Assembly: GCA_033977485.1 (NCBI GenBank)
Contig: CM066994.1
Location: forward strand, 84,692,871 to 84,756,870
Source of the DNA: Hydrangea macrophylla
Lineage: Eukaryota; Streptophyta; Magnoliopsida; Cornales; Hydrangeaceae
Direction: 5' to 3'
DNA: 64,000 nt
Made by a program: the position numbers and the translations under genes. Within the stretch, counting starts at the first letter, position 1. Each line of letters starts with the position of its first letter. Shown here one piece after another: positions 1-10,827 of this stretch. The notes beneath the pieces were generated by a model. That model was not told the origin of the DNA, ran no database searches, and saw only the letters and a list, made by a program, of their open reading frames with translations.

Positions 1-301
1 GTGGGATAGAGAGCTGTGGAGGATCATCCGCTTGGTGCTCCTTCCACTTTCTCATTTCTCGGAGCATTTCACTCACTTGGGTAAAGATTTGGTCTTGCTT
101 AATGGACATCTCAGCCAATCTTTGGTTGAACATCCCCATTAAGTGATTACTCATGTTAGACAAGTCAGCCTGACTTGCTACCGAGCTGATGACCGGATCT
201 ATGACAGGTTCAATGACGGGCTCTATGATAGGGTCTAAGAGAGGTTCACGTGAGCCTGCCTCTTGGGAAATCCCCTTAGATCATGTTCCTTTTGCGGCCA
301 T
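1..301 (-). pseudogene. Tat-like Ty3/gypsy gag, N-terminal fragment (runs off window)
   Basis: On the minus strand an ATG at 301 lies just downstream of a retrotransposon primer-binding site and LTR, the position expected for gag. The frame reads MAAKGT and then meets a TGA at 281-283. Beyond that stop the same frame stays open to the window edge and contains a short Pro/Ile/Glu repeat (IIEPVIEPVIDPVI) followed by a helical, Met/Gln/Glu/Lys-rich stretch with ...MFNQRLAEMSIKQDQ. A weakly conserved, coiled-coil N-terminus is usual for gag of Tat-lineage elements. No catalytic domain lies inside the window. The early stop makes this copy a likely pseudogene unless translation starts further down. 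Assignment rests on position and on the primer-binding site shared with element D (26376-39068). Confidence 0.6.
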
Positions 302-310
302 TTGACACGA

Positions 311-330
311 GGTCCCACCGCGGCGTGCCA
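311..330 (-). other. Primer-binding site of the left-edge Tat-like element
   Basis: The minus strand reads TGGCACGCCGCGGTGGGACC six bases inside the LTR end. It starts with TGG, complementary to a tRNA 3' CCA, and differs by a single base from the site at 27473 in element D. The priming tRNA was not identified. Confidence 0.75.
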
Positions 331-335
331 AAAAT

Positions 336-1655
336 TGTTTGCAATAAATCTTTGGTGTGGTGTGCGTTGGGCGTGCCAGAGTCCGTGTGGACTCAAAGTG
401 GTTTGATTACCTAATCTGACTTCTAATCAAGCGATTTGTCATTTAACAATAAAACAACAATGTGTGCTTTCTCTATTCTGATGCAAGTAAGAAATTACAA
501 ATGGAAACTGTAAAAAAGGAAACTAAATACAACGATTCAGAATACCTCCATAGACAATATCTTCTCCATTGATTGAAAAGTGGTGATTACAAATATTCAA
601 AGTAAAAGAATAAAAACGAGCACTCGAGAACAAGAACTCACGGATCACTCAAAATCACTCAAGAACAAAAAGGAATTGTTATGAGGAGATACTAAAAGTC
701 TGGTGAGAGCAGAAGTGGAGTGTGTGTTAGTCCCCTTCCAATGTTGTACCACATGCCCTATTTATAGACTTGTTTGCACAACCGCTCATGTTAGTGGGGA
801 TCATGGAGTAGTGGGGTACTTGGCCCCTGGTTTCTAGGCATGTATCTATCAGCTTATGCTTCCACTTTGTCCCATGATCAACTTCCATGACTTGTGTGAT
901 GATCCCACTTCTGCCATGTTCCTCTTTTCATGTAACTACCTTTCCTTCCAACTCAGCATATTCTGAAGACCACGTTCTCATTCCTGCTTAACTGTCTACT
1001 TTCTGAGTGAATTTATGACCAATTGTGTTTCTCTCTGTGTAGCTTAATCTCTGCTAGTGATATTAATCGGCCTTCTATTTAGTAGGAAGCTTACTCGTGT
1101 CTCTCGGTCTTTTCACACTGATATTGCCTTTGACCTTCAATGATCCCGTGGAGTCCACGGCGTGGACTGCTTTTTCCATCCTATGGACTTGCTACTGCAG
1201 GATGTAGAGAAGATCATCGGCCTTATCTGTTAATGCCAAGGTGTGTCCTTGATCTTTTCTGATATCGGCCTTGTTTATTGAGACCGATATCTTTATTAGA
1301 GCCGCGTTGCTATCGCCGACATTAGGGCTCAATTGTTATAAATATGTTTGTGGTCGGTCAAATATGACTGATGTTAAGGCTATTGCCGATGCTACCCTGC
1401 CACTAGTCAATTGTTAAACTAGAGTACTTGTCATCCTTTCCTCGGTATTGACACCGATGTCTATCGTGTTCTCGGTCTGGATACCGATATCCTTATCTGA
1501 AAGATACCATCATTGCTAGTAGCTAGATTAGATAACGGTCTTTTCTGCATCATCATCCTTATCACCTGTTCATCTGCCTATGTGGTCCAGTGATGATGTC
1601 CTGAATCTACATGACCGTCATGTGCCTTGGGAAACCCTAATTTAGGGTGTAAACA
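336..1655 (-). repeat. 5' LTR of Tat-like element (minus orientation)
   Basis: The 1,320-bp segment begins on the minus strand with TGTTTACACCCTAAATTAGG at 1655 and ends with ...TTGCAAACA at 336, directly before the primer-binding site. The terminal TG...CA pair and the position next to a primer-binding site and gag start define it. The motif ACCGATATC and its relatives (CGGTCTCGGT, ATCGGCC) recur between 1080 and 1510. The partner LTR and the TSD partner lie outside the window, so the 1655 end rests on the TG terminus only. Confidence 0.75.
758..766 (-). promoter_or_regulatory. TATA box in LTR
   Basis: The minus strand reads TATAAATAG in the middle of the LTR, a good TATA match placed where the R region of a plant LTR would start. 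Inference from sequence only. Confidence 0.45.
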
Positions 1656-2236
1656 CATGCCCAAAAGTTTTGCCATTATCCTGGTCTACAAACTATTGAG
1701 CACGGACATGGGCATGCCAACACGGATATGACATGACAATGGTACGTCGACACGACAAATTCTAAAAAAAAATATTACAATTCGACACAACATGAAAAGT
1801 GTTCACGCAGCATCGTGTGTCAGACGACACAACACCACATATTACCTTCTTAGAAATGTCCGTGTTTCATAAGTCCTCGCCTTTTTGCCGAATCATTTTA
1901 TTCATCTAAATAAAGACATGCAAGAGTTAGATTAAATAACCAAAGAGCAAATCACACTTCGGTATCCTGTGTTTTCACTCAGAGAATATATCATAATAGA
2001 ACCAAAAAAGGTTAAGGTTTGTGTGATCTAAAGAAGCCCATTAGTTAAACTCAAAAAAATTAAAGCAAATAACTTATGCACCATGGGCTTTCTAGCCATA
2101 TAAAGATCTGGCCAATCCAAAATTAAAAAAACTAACAATGATCAATCCAATGCCAATAATTCTAAATCAAAATTTAGGGAATGGAAATAAAATAAAAAAA
2201 AAAAAAATTGGTTCAAGATAAATGGATCTACTATAC

Positions 2237-2365
2237 CTGTTCGTCACTAACAGTGACCACTGAATCACCAGCAAGAGGATGATGATCTCAACGCAGTCGA
2301 AGTTGGGTATGAGCAATGAAACTACTGGAAATGTTTCTTTGGGTCAGTTTTGCTTCTAACCAAAT
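2237..2365 (-). other. Possible exon remnant of an unrecognised gene
   Basis: On the minus strand a pyrimidine-rich tract ending in TTTTTTCAG precedes 2365 and a donor-like CAG|GTATAG follows 2237. The 129 bases between are a multiple of three and read as one frame with a single TGA; the end of the frame reads LAGDSVVTVSDEQ. The upstream CT-rich leader fits a transcribed plant gene. I do not recognise the protein, and a chance open frame of this length is possible. Confidence 0.25.
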
Positions 2366-2659
2366 CTGAAAAAAGGAAAATTAAATCTATAAAAAATTAA
2401 AATAAAATTCTAAGAAATGAAAGAGAAGAGATTAATAGAGGGTTTGGGGAGAAGGTTAGGGTTTTTGTTTGGAAGGATTAGGGGTTTGGGGAGTTGACAA
2501 AAGGGGCTTTGGGAGGGTTAGGATTTGAGGATCTAAGAGGCTGAGCAGGTGCTGTAGGGGTTTGGACAGTGAGAGAGAAAGATGGAGAGAGAAGTGGCTG
2601 TGGCCGGAAGCAGCGGCGGTGACGGGGTTGTGCCTGTTGCGGGTGGTGGCTAAGAGTTG

Positions 2660-2685
<26 letters not shown>
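2660..2685 (+). repeat. (GA)n microsatellite
   Basis: About 13 GA units inside the GA-rich segment. Confidence 0.9.
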
Positions 2686-2690
<5 letters not shown>

Positions 2691-3192
2691 CTTTGCCGGC
2701 AGGAGTGGTTGTTGAGAGAGAGAGAGATGAGGAAAAGAGAGAGGGATTTGGGGTAGAGATACGGTAGAGACTGGAGAGATACAGAGAGACGTGATGAAAG
2801 AGTTGTGGCACTGACCAAGGGTAAGTTACTTGAGGAAATTATATTGTGATTCAATTCTGTTTGTGAGGTTTATTTAGACCGTTGGATGATGTAGATCTAC
2901 GGGTAGAAAGTAGATGTAGTTTGAATAAGGGGCAAGATTTAAAATTGAGAAAATCAAAAACTCTCTACCGTTGGATCACTATTTTGTGGGACTCACACCT
3001 TCCTCCAATATAAGATAGATTATCTTAAGAAAAGTGCTTACCGTTTTTTGGTGTTGGAGTACCATTGGCCTTACAACACTCGCAGAGAGTTTTACCCCAA
3101 AATGCTGACCCATAGTGTGATCGACGATCTTTGGGCTTCAATTCTATAATCAAGTTTCAAAACATTGTATTCGATCAGTTGGTCGTTTGATT

Positions 3193-3201
3193 TTTCTTTT
3201 A
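3193..3201 (+). repeat. MULE target-site duplication, left
   Basis: TTTCTTTTA directly abuts the left terminal inverted repeat and recurs exactly at 14099-14107 outside the right one. Nine bases is the standard Mutator-superfamily duplication length. Confidence 0.9.
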
Positions 3202-3618
3202 CAATAATGCTACACCAACCCAAGTGTACCGAAGATTTGCACCGAAATAACTATGGGGATCACACATTTTGACACCAACGGGCCTTGCATCTACCCATTT
3301 CGATTTTTTAAACAAAATCCGTCCAAATCATTTTTGTTAAAAAAAAAACCACCCAAATCAAAGAAATATCCAATGATGTGCTTGTCTTTCTCTCTCCTCT
3401 CCTCAAAATGCACAGACCCAAGAGACCCTAGCTGCGATTTGGAATAGCTTCACCATTGCTGCGTAAAACTGTGGGCTTCAATCTCTCTCTCTCTCCCAAA
3501 TTGAGGTGAAAAAACCACCTATCTCAATTTCATTCCCCTTTTGTACCCAAATCAAACTGCTGCTGCGAGTTGGGGTTGCGATTTGGGGGCAAATCACAGG
3601 TTTGAAATCTATCTCTCT

Positions 3619-3666
<48 letters not shown>

Positions 3667-4342
3667 ATACATGCAAACACATGTGGGTTCATTCCTCTTT
3701 GTTCATATAGGGCTGAGATTTGGTTGCTGCGATTCGGGTACAAGAGAAGATCCCTTTCATCTCTCCTGATACATGCTTAGTTTTGCTTGCTTCTGTTGGT
3801 GGTTTTGGGCTTCATTGCACTGGTTTGAACTCACTTGAAAGGAGCCCTTTTTCAAGAGTGGGTCTGTTTGGGAGCTGTTTTCGATTCAACCCAGTTCGCC
3901 CATTGTGCAAATTTCCCAAAGGAAGGTATAATATGTACTAATTATTGTGTTGGGTTATTTTATGACATTGTGTTTGCAAATCTATGGAAACAAAAATTGC
4001 CCAATTACTTACTAGATTGCTATGTTTCTGAATTTTTTGGAATTGGGTATTACTCAAATTGGTGATAGAAAGTGTAGCAGACTTATGGTTGCTAGTTAAT
4101 GAATCTGATTTCAGGTTGTCTTTATCTTATGAAGTTTGATTGTATGAATGATATCAAATATCAATTGCTGTTAATTTTAGCCGTACTTATACATCTAGAT
4201 TTTTGGTTGGACACTTGGCTCTTAGGTTCTTTCATTCTAATTATTCATCTGATTGATTATCATACGGTTAATTGGTGGAATCTATATTTTATAAACTTAT
4301 ATTTTTGGGCATTCTAATACCGCTAGAAAACTAGTTGGGTTG
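3202..4342 (+). repeat. MULE left terminal inverted repeat
   Basis: 1,141 bp matching the reverse complement of 13099-14098 almost base for base. The main difference is about 140 bp (3481-3620, with flanking CT repeats) present here and absent on the right. The segment holds CT repeats and several chance frames that also appear, reversed, in the right repeat; they are not genes. Confidence 0.9.
3622..3664 (+). repeat. (CT)n microsatellite in left TIR
   Basis: About 21 CT units; the right repeat has a shorter (GA)n at 13781-13815. Confidence 0.9.
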
Positions 4343-5296
4343 GAGTCAACCAAATTTTGCACCAAACATTAGTACAAGTTAATTGGAGTCTCAACAAAAT
4401 TTTGCACCAAGCATTAGTACAAGTTAATTGGAGTTCGATCAACACATGCATTACAGATTTCGTAACATATATAAGCTTGTTCTCTGCCTCCAACTACACC
4501 TTCTCAGATTACGATTAATAATTTTTAAACTATGATGTTTTTACTATTATTTACTTCCAACATAATCTAATCAAAATTATGATCTAAATATTGAGTAAAA
4601 GTTGTAGTTCAACATTACAATTCTGGTTTTCTCACTTTACCACCTATACATACTTGCATTTTTAACTTTTGGCTCTCAAAATGTTGGAGATGCTTGAGAA
4701 AAGCTTTGTACTTTTTCTCTTCTAGTATAATTCTCTTCTGCTTCTTCTCATTTTTTTTTACATATAAGTTTCATTTCCCATTGTATTTTAAATTTTCAGC
4801 ATTAATCCTAATTTAAGTTCATGATATGCAAAATATGTTTCTTCTACAAGAAAAGATTTACATATCACAATTCCTCATTTCTTAATTTCTCCTAAGCATT
4901 TGGAGCATTATTTTCCCATCTACATACATGCATATAAAGAGAGGGAGAGAGAAAAAGAATTATTTTAAAGGGGAAAAGCTATATCTAAAAAGTTTACGTG
5001 TAATTACCCCTCTGTAGCCCAATTAGTTTCTCAAAATTCTTTCTTTGTGGTCAGTGGCTCCTTAAAACACTTTCTAGTGAATATTTGTATCATATTAAAT
5101 TGCCAATTACACTAGGTTCAATTATATGAGAGTAATTAACGTCAAGTTCATGATTACGCTTCACATGTTCACATAATTTTCAGAATTAATGAACATTTTT
5201 CACCACATTTGATTGTCTTTTTCAAGACAATCTATAAATCTAAATAGACTGTATATAAGTTGATTATTTTTTTTTTCATTTATTGTAGGAATATAA
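4343..5296 (+). other. AT-rich 5' region of the MULE transposase gene
   Basis: About 950 bp between the left repeat and the transposase start. It is AT-rich with no frame worth calling. A TTGCACCAA-containing phrase with ATTAGTACAAGTTAATTGGA is duplicated around 4352 and 4397. The bases just before the ATG (...TTTTTTTTCATTTATTGTAG|GAATATAA) look like an intron acceptor, so an untranslated first exon may lie upstream. Confidence 0.5.
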
Positions 5297-7893
5297 ATGG
5301 AACATATAGACGAAGTTGCTTCGAGGCAACAACTACCGGCAGAAGTTGGAACTTCTGAATCTCAATATCACTCGCAATCTCCCTCCTTCCACTCACCCTC
5401 AGGTAACTCTCCTTAGGAAGTAGATAATAATTATACTATCGTTGAGGAGGAGAATGTGCAAGAGATGGTTGAGGAGAACTTGGAAGACAAGGTTGATGAG
5501 CCTACGATTAACATGAGTTTTTGTAGTGTTAATGAGCTGACAAACTACTATAGAACATACGGGGCCTAAAAAGGCTTTGCTATTTGCACTAGAATTTCAA
5601 AAAAGGACCTAGATGGGGTCCAAAGATATGTTACGTTAGCATGTAGTCAAAATGGAACTTCGAGGAGCACAACAAAGAATGTTTTGAAACCACGTCGGAT
5701 TTCAAAAACGAATTGTGAAGCTAGGATCACAGCAACACTAGTAAATGATGGAAAATGGGTTGTGTCAAAAGCATTTCTTACCCATAACCATGTAATAAGT
5801 CTGGGGAAAAATTGCTTCCATGTGAGTAATAGGGTTATAAATAAGGGTACGAGAAGAACACTTGAGCTTAATGATTGGTCTGGGATAAGAATGGGCAAGA
5901 GTTTTCAATCATTAGTAGTTGAAGCGGGGGGATATGATAATTTAGGTTTTTCCGAGAAAGATTGTCGAAACTACATTAACAAAGTAAGGCGGTTGAGACT
6001 AGGGGAAGGAAATGCTAGTGCAATTCAACGCTATTTTATGCATGTTCAAGCTACTGATTCCAATTTTTTTTATATGATGGACTTAGATGATGAGAATAGA
6101 CCTAAGAATTTATTTTGGACAGATGGTAGACAAAGGGCAGCTTATGAGGAGTTTGGTGATGTCGTTACATTTGACACAACTTATTTAACTAACAAGTATG
6201 ACATGTCATTTGCCCCTTTTGTAGGAGTCAATCACCAAGGCCAATCAACATTGTTTGGTTGTGGGTTACTCTCAAATGAAGACACTGCCACTTTTACATG
6301 GTTGTTTAATGCATGGCTTACTTGTATGTTAGGTCGAGCTCTACCTGCTATAATCACTGATCAAGACCGAGCCATGCATAATGCAATAGAGATAGTGTTT
6401 CCAAATGCCCGCCATAGATGGTGTTTATGGCATATAATGAAGAAAATATTGAAAAAGTTAAGTGGGTACAACCAATATGATAGTATTAAGTATTTTCTCG
6501 TAAATGTTGTGTATGATTCCTTAACCGTTGATGAGTTTGAAACAGGTTGGAGTCAAATGATTAATAAGTATGAACTTCATACAAATGTGTGGTTGAATGG
6601 GTTGTATTTTGAGAGGTATAGGTGGGTTCCTTATTATGTGAAAGATTGTTTTTGGGCGGGAATGTCCACCAAGCAATGCAATGAGAGCATGAATGTTTTG
6701 TTTGACAAGTACATCACCTCAAAAACTTCTTTGAAGCAATTTATGGATCAATATGAAATGCTTTAGCTGATAAGGTTAAAAGGGAGAATGACACGAACTT
6801 AAGCTGTTACAATTCATGGATTCCCACTGTCACGCGATATGCTATGCAAAAAGAAGTCCAAGCTGTATATACAATCCCAAAGTTTAAGGAGTTTCAAGAG
6901 GAGCTAACAGGAAAGCTGTATTATATAGTGTTTAAGTTACAGGATCATGGTTCCATTTTAGAATATGAGGTATCTGAGGATCTTGTTTTTGGAGAACGGA
7001 TGAAGAGGGTAAAGTTCAAAGTGAGTATGGTGAAAGAAGAAGGAAACGAGTGTGATTTAAAGTATGTTTGCCGTCTTTTTGAGTTTCGAGGAATATTGTG
7101 TTGGCATGCCATTGCCATTCTAATCTCAGAAGGAATTTATTCAATTCATAGTAAATATATTATTCATAAGTGGAGGAAAGACATAAAGAGGCGTCACACC
7201 AAAGTGAGGGTCAGTTATAGTGACTGGAGCGTAACTGATGAAGGACGTCGCTACAACCTTATGTGTAAGGCATTTTTTGACATTGCGGACATAGCAGCTG
7301 AATTTCAAGAGAAGTGTGATTATGTTATAGATGGGTTAGGTCACCTAAAGATTGGTATAACTAAGAATGATGGTGTATGTGGTAGTAATAGTCTCCAATA
7401 AACTCTAACTCATATGTTGGGACCACCCAAATTACAAGGGAGCAAAACTATATTGAGCCCATTGGTTATACTTTGCAAAGGATGTCCACCGTTTAAAAGG
7501 AAGCAATCCAGAGTTGAAACAATAGTACAAAGAAAACAAAAGGGGAAGAAGGTAATTTTAATAATAAAAAGTTTTTTTTTATCATGTGTTGAATTTTTGT
7601 TCTACTAATTCTATTTTTTAATTTCATAGAAAGCATTGAAAAAAGTGGGTAATTCTGAGCAAGTTGTGGATATTCAAGGGACACAAGGAAGCGTTCTTAT
7701 GCAAAACAATGAGACACAATTCAAGGTACTTCTAAAGTTTGCTTATAATTTGACATCATGTATTTCAAGTTTACTAGTGCTAATTGAGAGCTTGTTTTCT
7801 TTTCTTTTATTCTTTTCTTCTTTTCTTTTATTCTTTTTCATTGCAGTTGAATCAAGGATCACCATTGGAACGGTTACTAAGAACCAAGGAGTA
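5297..7893 (+). pseudogene. FAR1/FRS-like MULE transposase (MURA type), decayed
   Basis: The ATG at 5297 opens one long frame. About residues 75-140 resemble a FAR1 DNA-binding domain (NYYRTYGA...KGFAI...LACSQNG...CEAR). A MULE transposase core follows in the frame from 5684 to 6766, with Asp residues in FDTTY and TDQDRAM and then WCLWHIMKK. A SWIM zinc finger lies at about 7065-7110 (VCRLFEFRGILCWHA). The C-terminal tail has the KRKQSRVE motif and two small GT-AG introns (about 7552-7629 and 7726-7847), ending at a TAG near 7893. In the cell such proteins bind the TIRs and cut and join transposon DNA; related domesticated proteins are the FHY3/FAR1 transcription factors. Defects: TAG at 5414, TAA at 5567, a one-base deletion near 6760 shifting the frame, and TAA at 7399. 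A former transposase is certain; activity is very unlikely. Confidence 0.9.
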
Positions 7894-8033
7894 GCAATGA
7901 GACTCTAATGTAAATTAATTTTTTTTTAGGGTGATGTAATTTTTATTGTTGAACACTAGTTGTATTTTTTATATGTAACATTTGGAACGGTTGTGTTGAT
8001 GTATGTAAAACCATGGTAGTTTGGGTTGATTTA

Positions 8034-8434
8034 AAGTGTGTTTGTGCAGTTTTTTTGTATTTGTGAAGATTGTGAAGTTTTTGGTCTCAGTTTGTGCAGT
8101 TTTTTGTGTTTGTGCAGTGTTTTGTCAAGAGTTTGTGCAGTTTTTTTTGTCTTTGTACAGTGTTTTGTGAAGATTTTGAGTAGTTTTTTGTGTCTTAGTT
8201 TCTGCAGCTTTTTGTTCATAATTTGTGCAGTTTTTTGTGATTCTGCAGGGTTTTGTCAAGAGTTTGTGCAGTTTTTTGTGTTTGTGCAGTGTTTTGTGAA
8301 GATTTTGAGCAGTTTTTTGTGTCTTAGTTTCTACAGATTTTTGTTCAGAATTTGTGCAGTTTTTTTGTGTTTGTGCAAGGTTTTGTCCAGAGTTTGTGCA
8401 GTTTTTTTTGTCTTTGTACAGTGTTTTGGACTTG
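8034..8434 (+). repeat. Higher-order tandem repeat between the two MULE genes
   Basis: A ~20-24 bp unit of the form TTTGTGCAGTTTTTTGTG is repeated about 18 times. The units group into ~130-bp higher-order repeats starting at about 8091, 8222 and 8351, each built in the same order (…GTCAAGAG, …GTGAAGATTTTGAG, TTTCTRCAG…). The block lies between the 3' end of the transposase (7893) and the 3' end of the zinc-finger gene (8582). Long frames across it are artefacts of the repeat. Confidence 0.9.
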
Positions 8435-9348
8435 ATAATGGAAACAAATTGACAAGGAAACATAATAATTGACTACACCAAAGTGATGCAAACATTCACT
8501 CAACATAAACTAAAATTAACATCAATACATTACAAACATTATGGTGATGGCAATCGAATTCTGATTTTGCTATTATCACCGTTACTTTTTTGGACACCAA
8601 TTACAACTGCTAGACATACGATTTCCGTACTTTGGCTTATATCTTGCTAACTCATTCTCCAATTTCCGTACTTTCTTTTCTCTACTCCTAAGTTGATGTT
8701 TCAACTTATCTGTCACGCCCTGACATAGCATAAATAAGGAAAGCGTTTAATTTTCTTTTATGGACCCGTAGGTCGTGACAGTTTGAATGATCGATTCCGT
8801 CCCAAACGTCGACAAAAACATAATAATCAGAGCAGAGCAATCAAGGCTTACAATATTTTTCTAACTTAATAGTTATTATAGTACGGGGTCTCTAAAGGCA
8901 CAAAACCGCCTTAAATCAAAACAATAACCTTACATCTATTACAGTTATCCAAATAGTTCAACATGTAAAGTAAATTCTCTTTCCAACAGTTGTTCTCAGT
9001 TTGCATAGTCATAGTGTTCCGCTTGCTCAAAACCTGAAAAGCTTGGACACGAATGTCCAAGGCACATCAACGCCGTCAGCTTCAAGAAGCTAGTGAGTAT
9101 TAAAAACATAACTTTGAATGTAAAACATACTCATTTACCATTTTCAAATTCTCATTTAATTCAACAAGTTTACATTAGAGTAAAGAGTTCTTTTTAGAAA
9201 ACAACACAATATCATTTGAAAGTTATAGTTCACATATATGTGACCATGTATGAAAACAATGCACCATCTCATCTTACCGACTCTTTTCTCTCGACAAACA
9301 CAACAACCCACCATCTTTCACCAGTATCTTTGAAATACTCCGATAGCC

Positions 9349-9690
9349 ACACTTTAGCACAGGGGTGCCAGGGAATGATTAGTTTGCCTCACACTTTAGC
9401 ACGGGGTGCCAGGGAATGTCCAATGCCTCACACTTTAGTACCTAATCTGCCTCGCAAATACATCACACAGTATCTAGACTCGGGTACCAGGGAGTGTCCG
9501 TAGGCCACAATTTAGCACTTCCATGGGTGCCAGGGAATGTCCAAGTTCGGCGTCACACACTTTGATGCTACCATGGGCGTCAGGGAGTGTAAAGTTTTGC
9601 CACCGTCGCATTTCAAAGACACTCTTGCTGCAATCTCAACCACAACACACTTTGGTACTCACTTACCAGGGAGTGTCCACAACACAATCT
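9349..9690 (-). repeat. Degenerate tandem repeat in solo LTR
   Basis: About six copies of a 40-75 bp unit containing CACACTTTAGCAC and TGCCAGGGAATGTCC, with variable spacers. Confidence 0.85.
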
Positions 9691-9987
9691 CATTCATACT
9701 CTCTTTACCACACTGACCATTACTCTTTTCCACACTGACCAACATTCACAATCCCCATGCATGTACAACTGACTCCACATGTATGTCATGAAATAAAGTA
9801 AAATGCTGGATTATAGGAACAGCGTACGTACGGGGATTGTTAAGTCGTAGTACATCATTTCATTCATCCAAACATAACCAAATAGGGTTCTGTTTTAGTA
9901 AATTTCCCAAACAGAGCTTTAAAGGTCCATGAAACATCACCCAAACAGTTCCTTAACATAAAACAAGCAATTAATAGAAACTGTCAA

Positions 9988-10162
9988 AAGTCGCTCGCGC
10001 GGGCCGCTCGCGCGACATGCCCATTTTTTGTTTTCTTTTTAAAACCTTTCCTTACTGCCTGGAAACACAAAGCTTGCGTGCGCGGGCCACTTGCGCGGAT
10101 CGCAAATACACAACTCGCGCGCACGGGCCGCTTGCACGAGGGGTCGCTCGTGCGCGAGTTCA
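9988..10162. repeat. CpG-dense palindromic word array in solo LTR
   Basis: Four copies of a GC-rich unit of the form CTCGCGCGGGCCGCTCGCGC at about 9992, 10074, 10113 and 10144, in surroundings that are otherwise AT-rich. Copies differ mainly by CG-to-TG or CG-to-CA changes (for example CTTGCGTGCGCGGG). Confidence 0.8.
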
Positions 10163-10776
10163 CACAGTAGCTTCATCTTCCTCGCTGGTTTTCCCCTGTT
10201 TCAGAAATTAAGGGGTCTTTTGACCCATTTTTAAATCCGTAAGTTACTATGCCTTATAATATATGAATCTCTTCGATTTTTCGCAAGGATTATGAATCTA
10301 CAATCAATTTTACTTGAATCCAAACGTGGTTCACGAATTTTACAAAGAACTAAAAGATGACAAAACTTCAATCTTAATATACTTTCTCCTATGAACAAAT
10401 TAAGCTCTAAAACTTTAAACACAGCATCTACAACATGTAATCTTTCATATTTATCTAAGAAAATGGATTTTGGTTGAGTTTGAAAATCTTGATTTCAAGC
10501 TATGGAGTTTCAAACGTAAATTCAACAATAGAGATTTTCAAATTAGGCAAATACATACAGTAATTGAGCACAAATTACATTTGGAGTGAGTTTAAAATAC
10601 TCACTGTGATTGAGAGTGTAGAGATTATTGAGAAAGGAATACAAGAACAAGAATTAAGAATCTTCAATTCAAGCTTTGATAAATTTGAGAAGCTTTCTCT
10701 CTCTGAAATTTTTGTAAGTAGGCTCTAAAAAATTCTCACTTTCTCTCTGTTTTTGTATAGTGTAGAGTGTGTAATG

Positions 10777-10780
<4 letters not shown>

Positions 10781-10826
<46 letters not shown>
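10781..10826 (+). repeat. (GA)n microsatellite
   Basis: About 23 GA units in the solo LTR, next to a TATATAAACTTATAA-like stretch. Confidence 0.95.

Positions 10827-10827
<1 letters not shown>

Larger units (their letters stand above)
1656..3192. other. Unassigned DNA between LTR and MULE
   Basis: This 1.5-kb stretch has no convincing long open frame. It contains a CACGAC/ACACGG-rich patch (about 1700-1850), an AT-rich segment, a GA-rich (CT-rich on minus) segment at 2430-2800 with telobox-like AGGGTT motifs near 2455-2520, and the phrase ACCGTTGGAT twice (about 2878 and 2968). The CT-rich minus strand leading into an acceptor-like site at 2366 looks like a plant 5' leader with an intron. 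Confidence 0.5.

Noticed and set aside
2456..2854. 132-codon Leu/Ser-rich frame on the minus strand
   Set aside because: It is a translation of the GA/CT-rich low-complexity tract with no domain-like features.
3541..4317. Several 60-79 codon frames in the left TIR
   Set aside because: The same frames recur reversed in the right TIR; they are part of a non-coding repeat and cross a CT microsatellite.
8038..8472. Cys/Phe-rich 144-codon frame and its antisense partner
   Set aside because: They are produced by the TTTGTGCAG tandem repeat; periodic composition, no start context, no domain.
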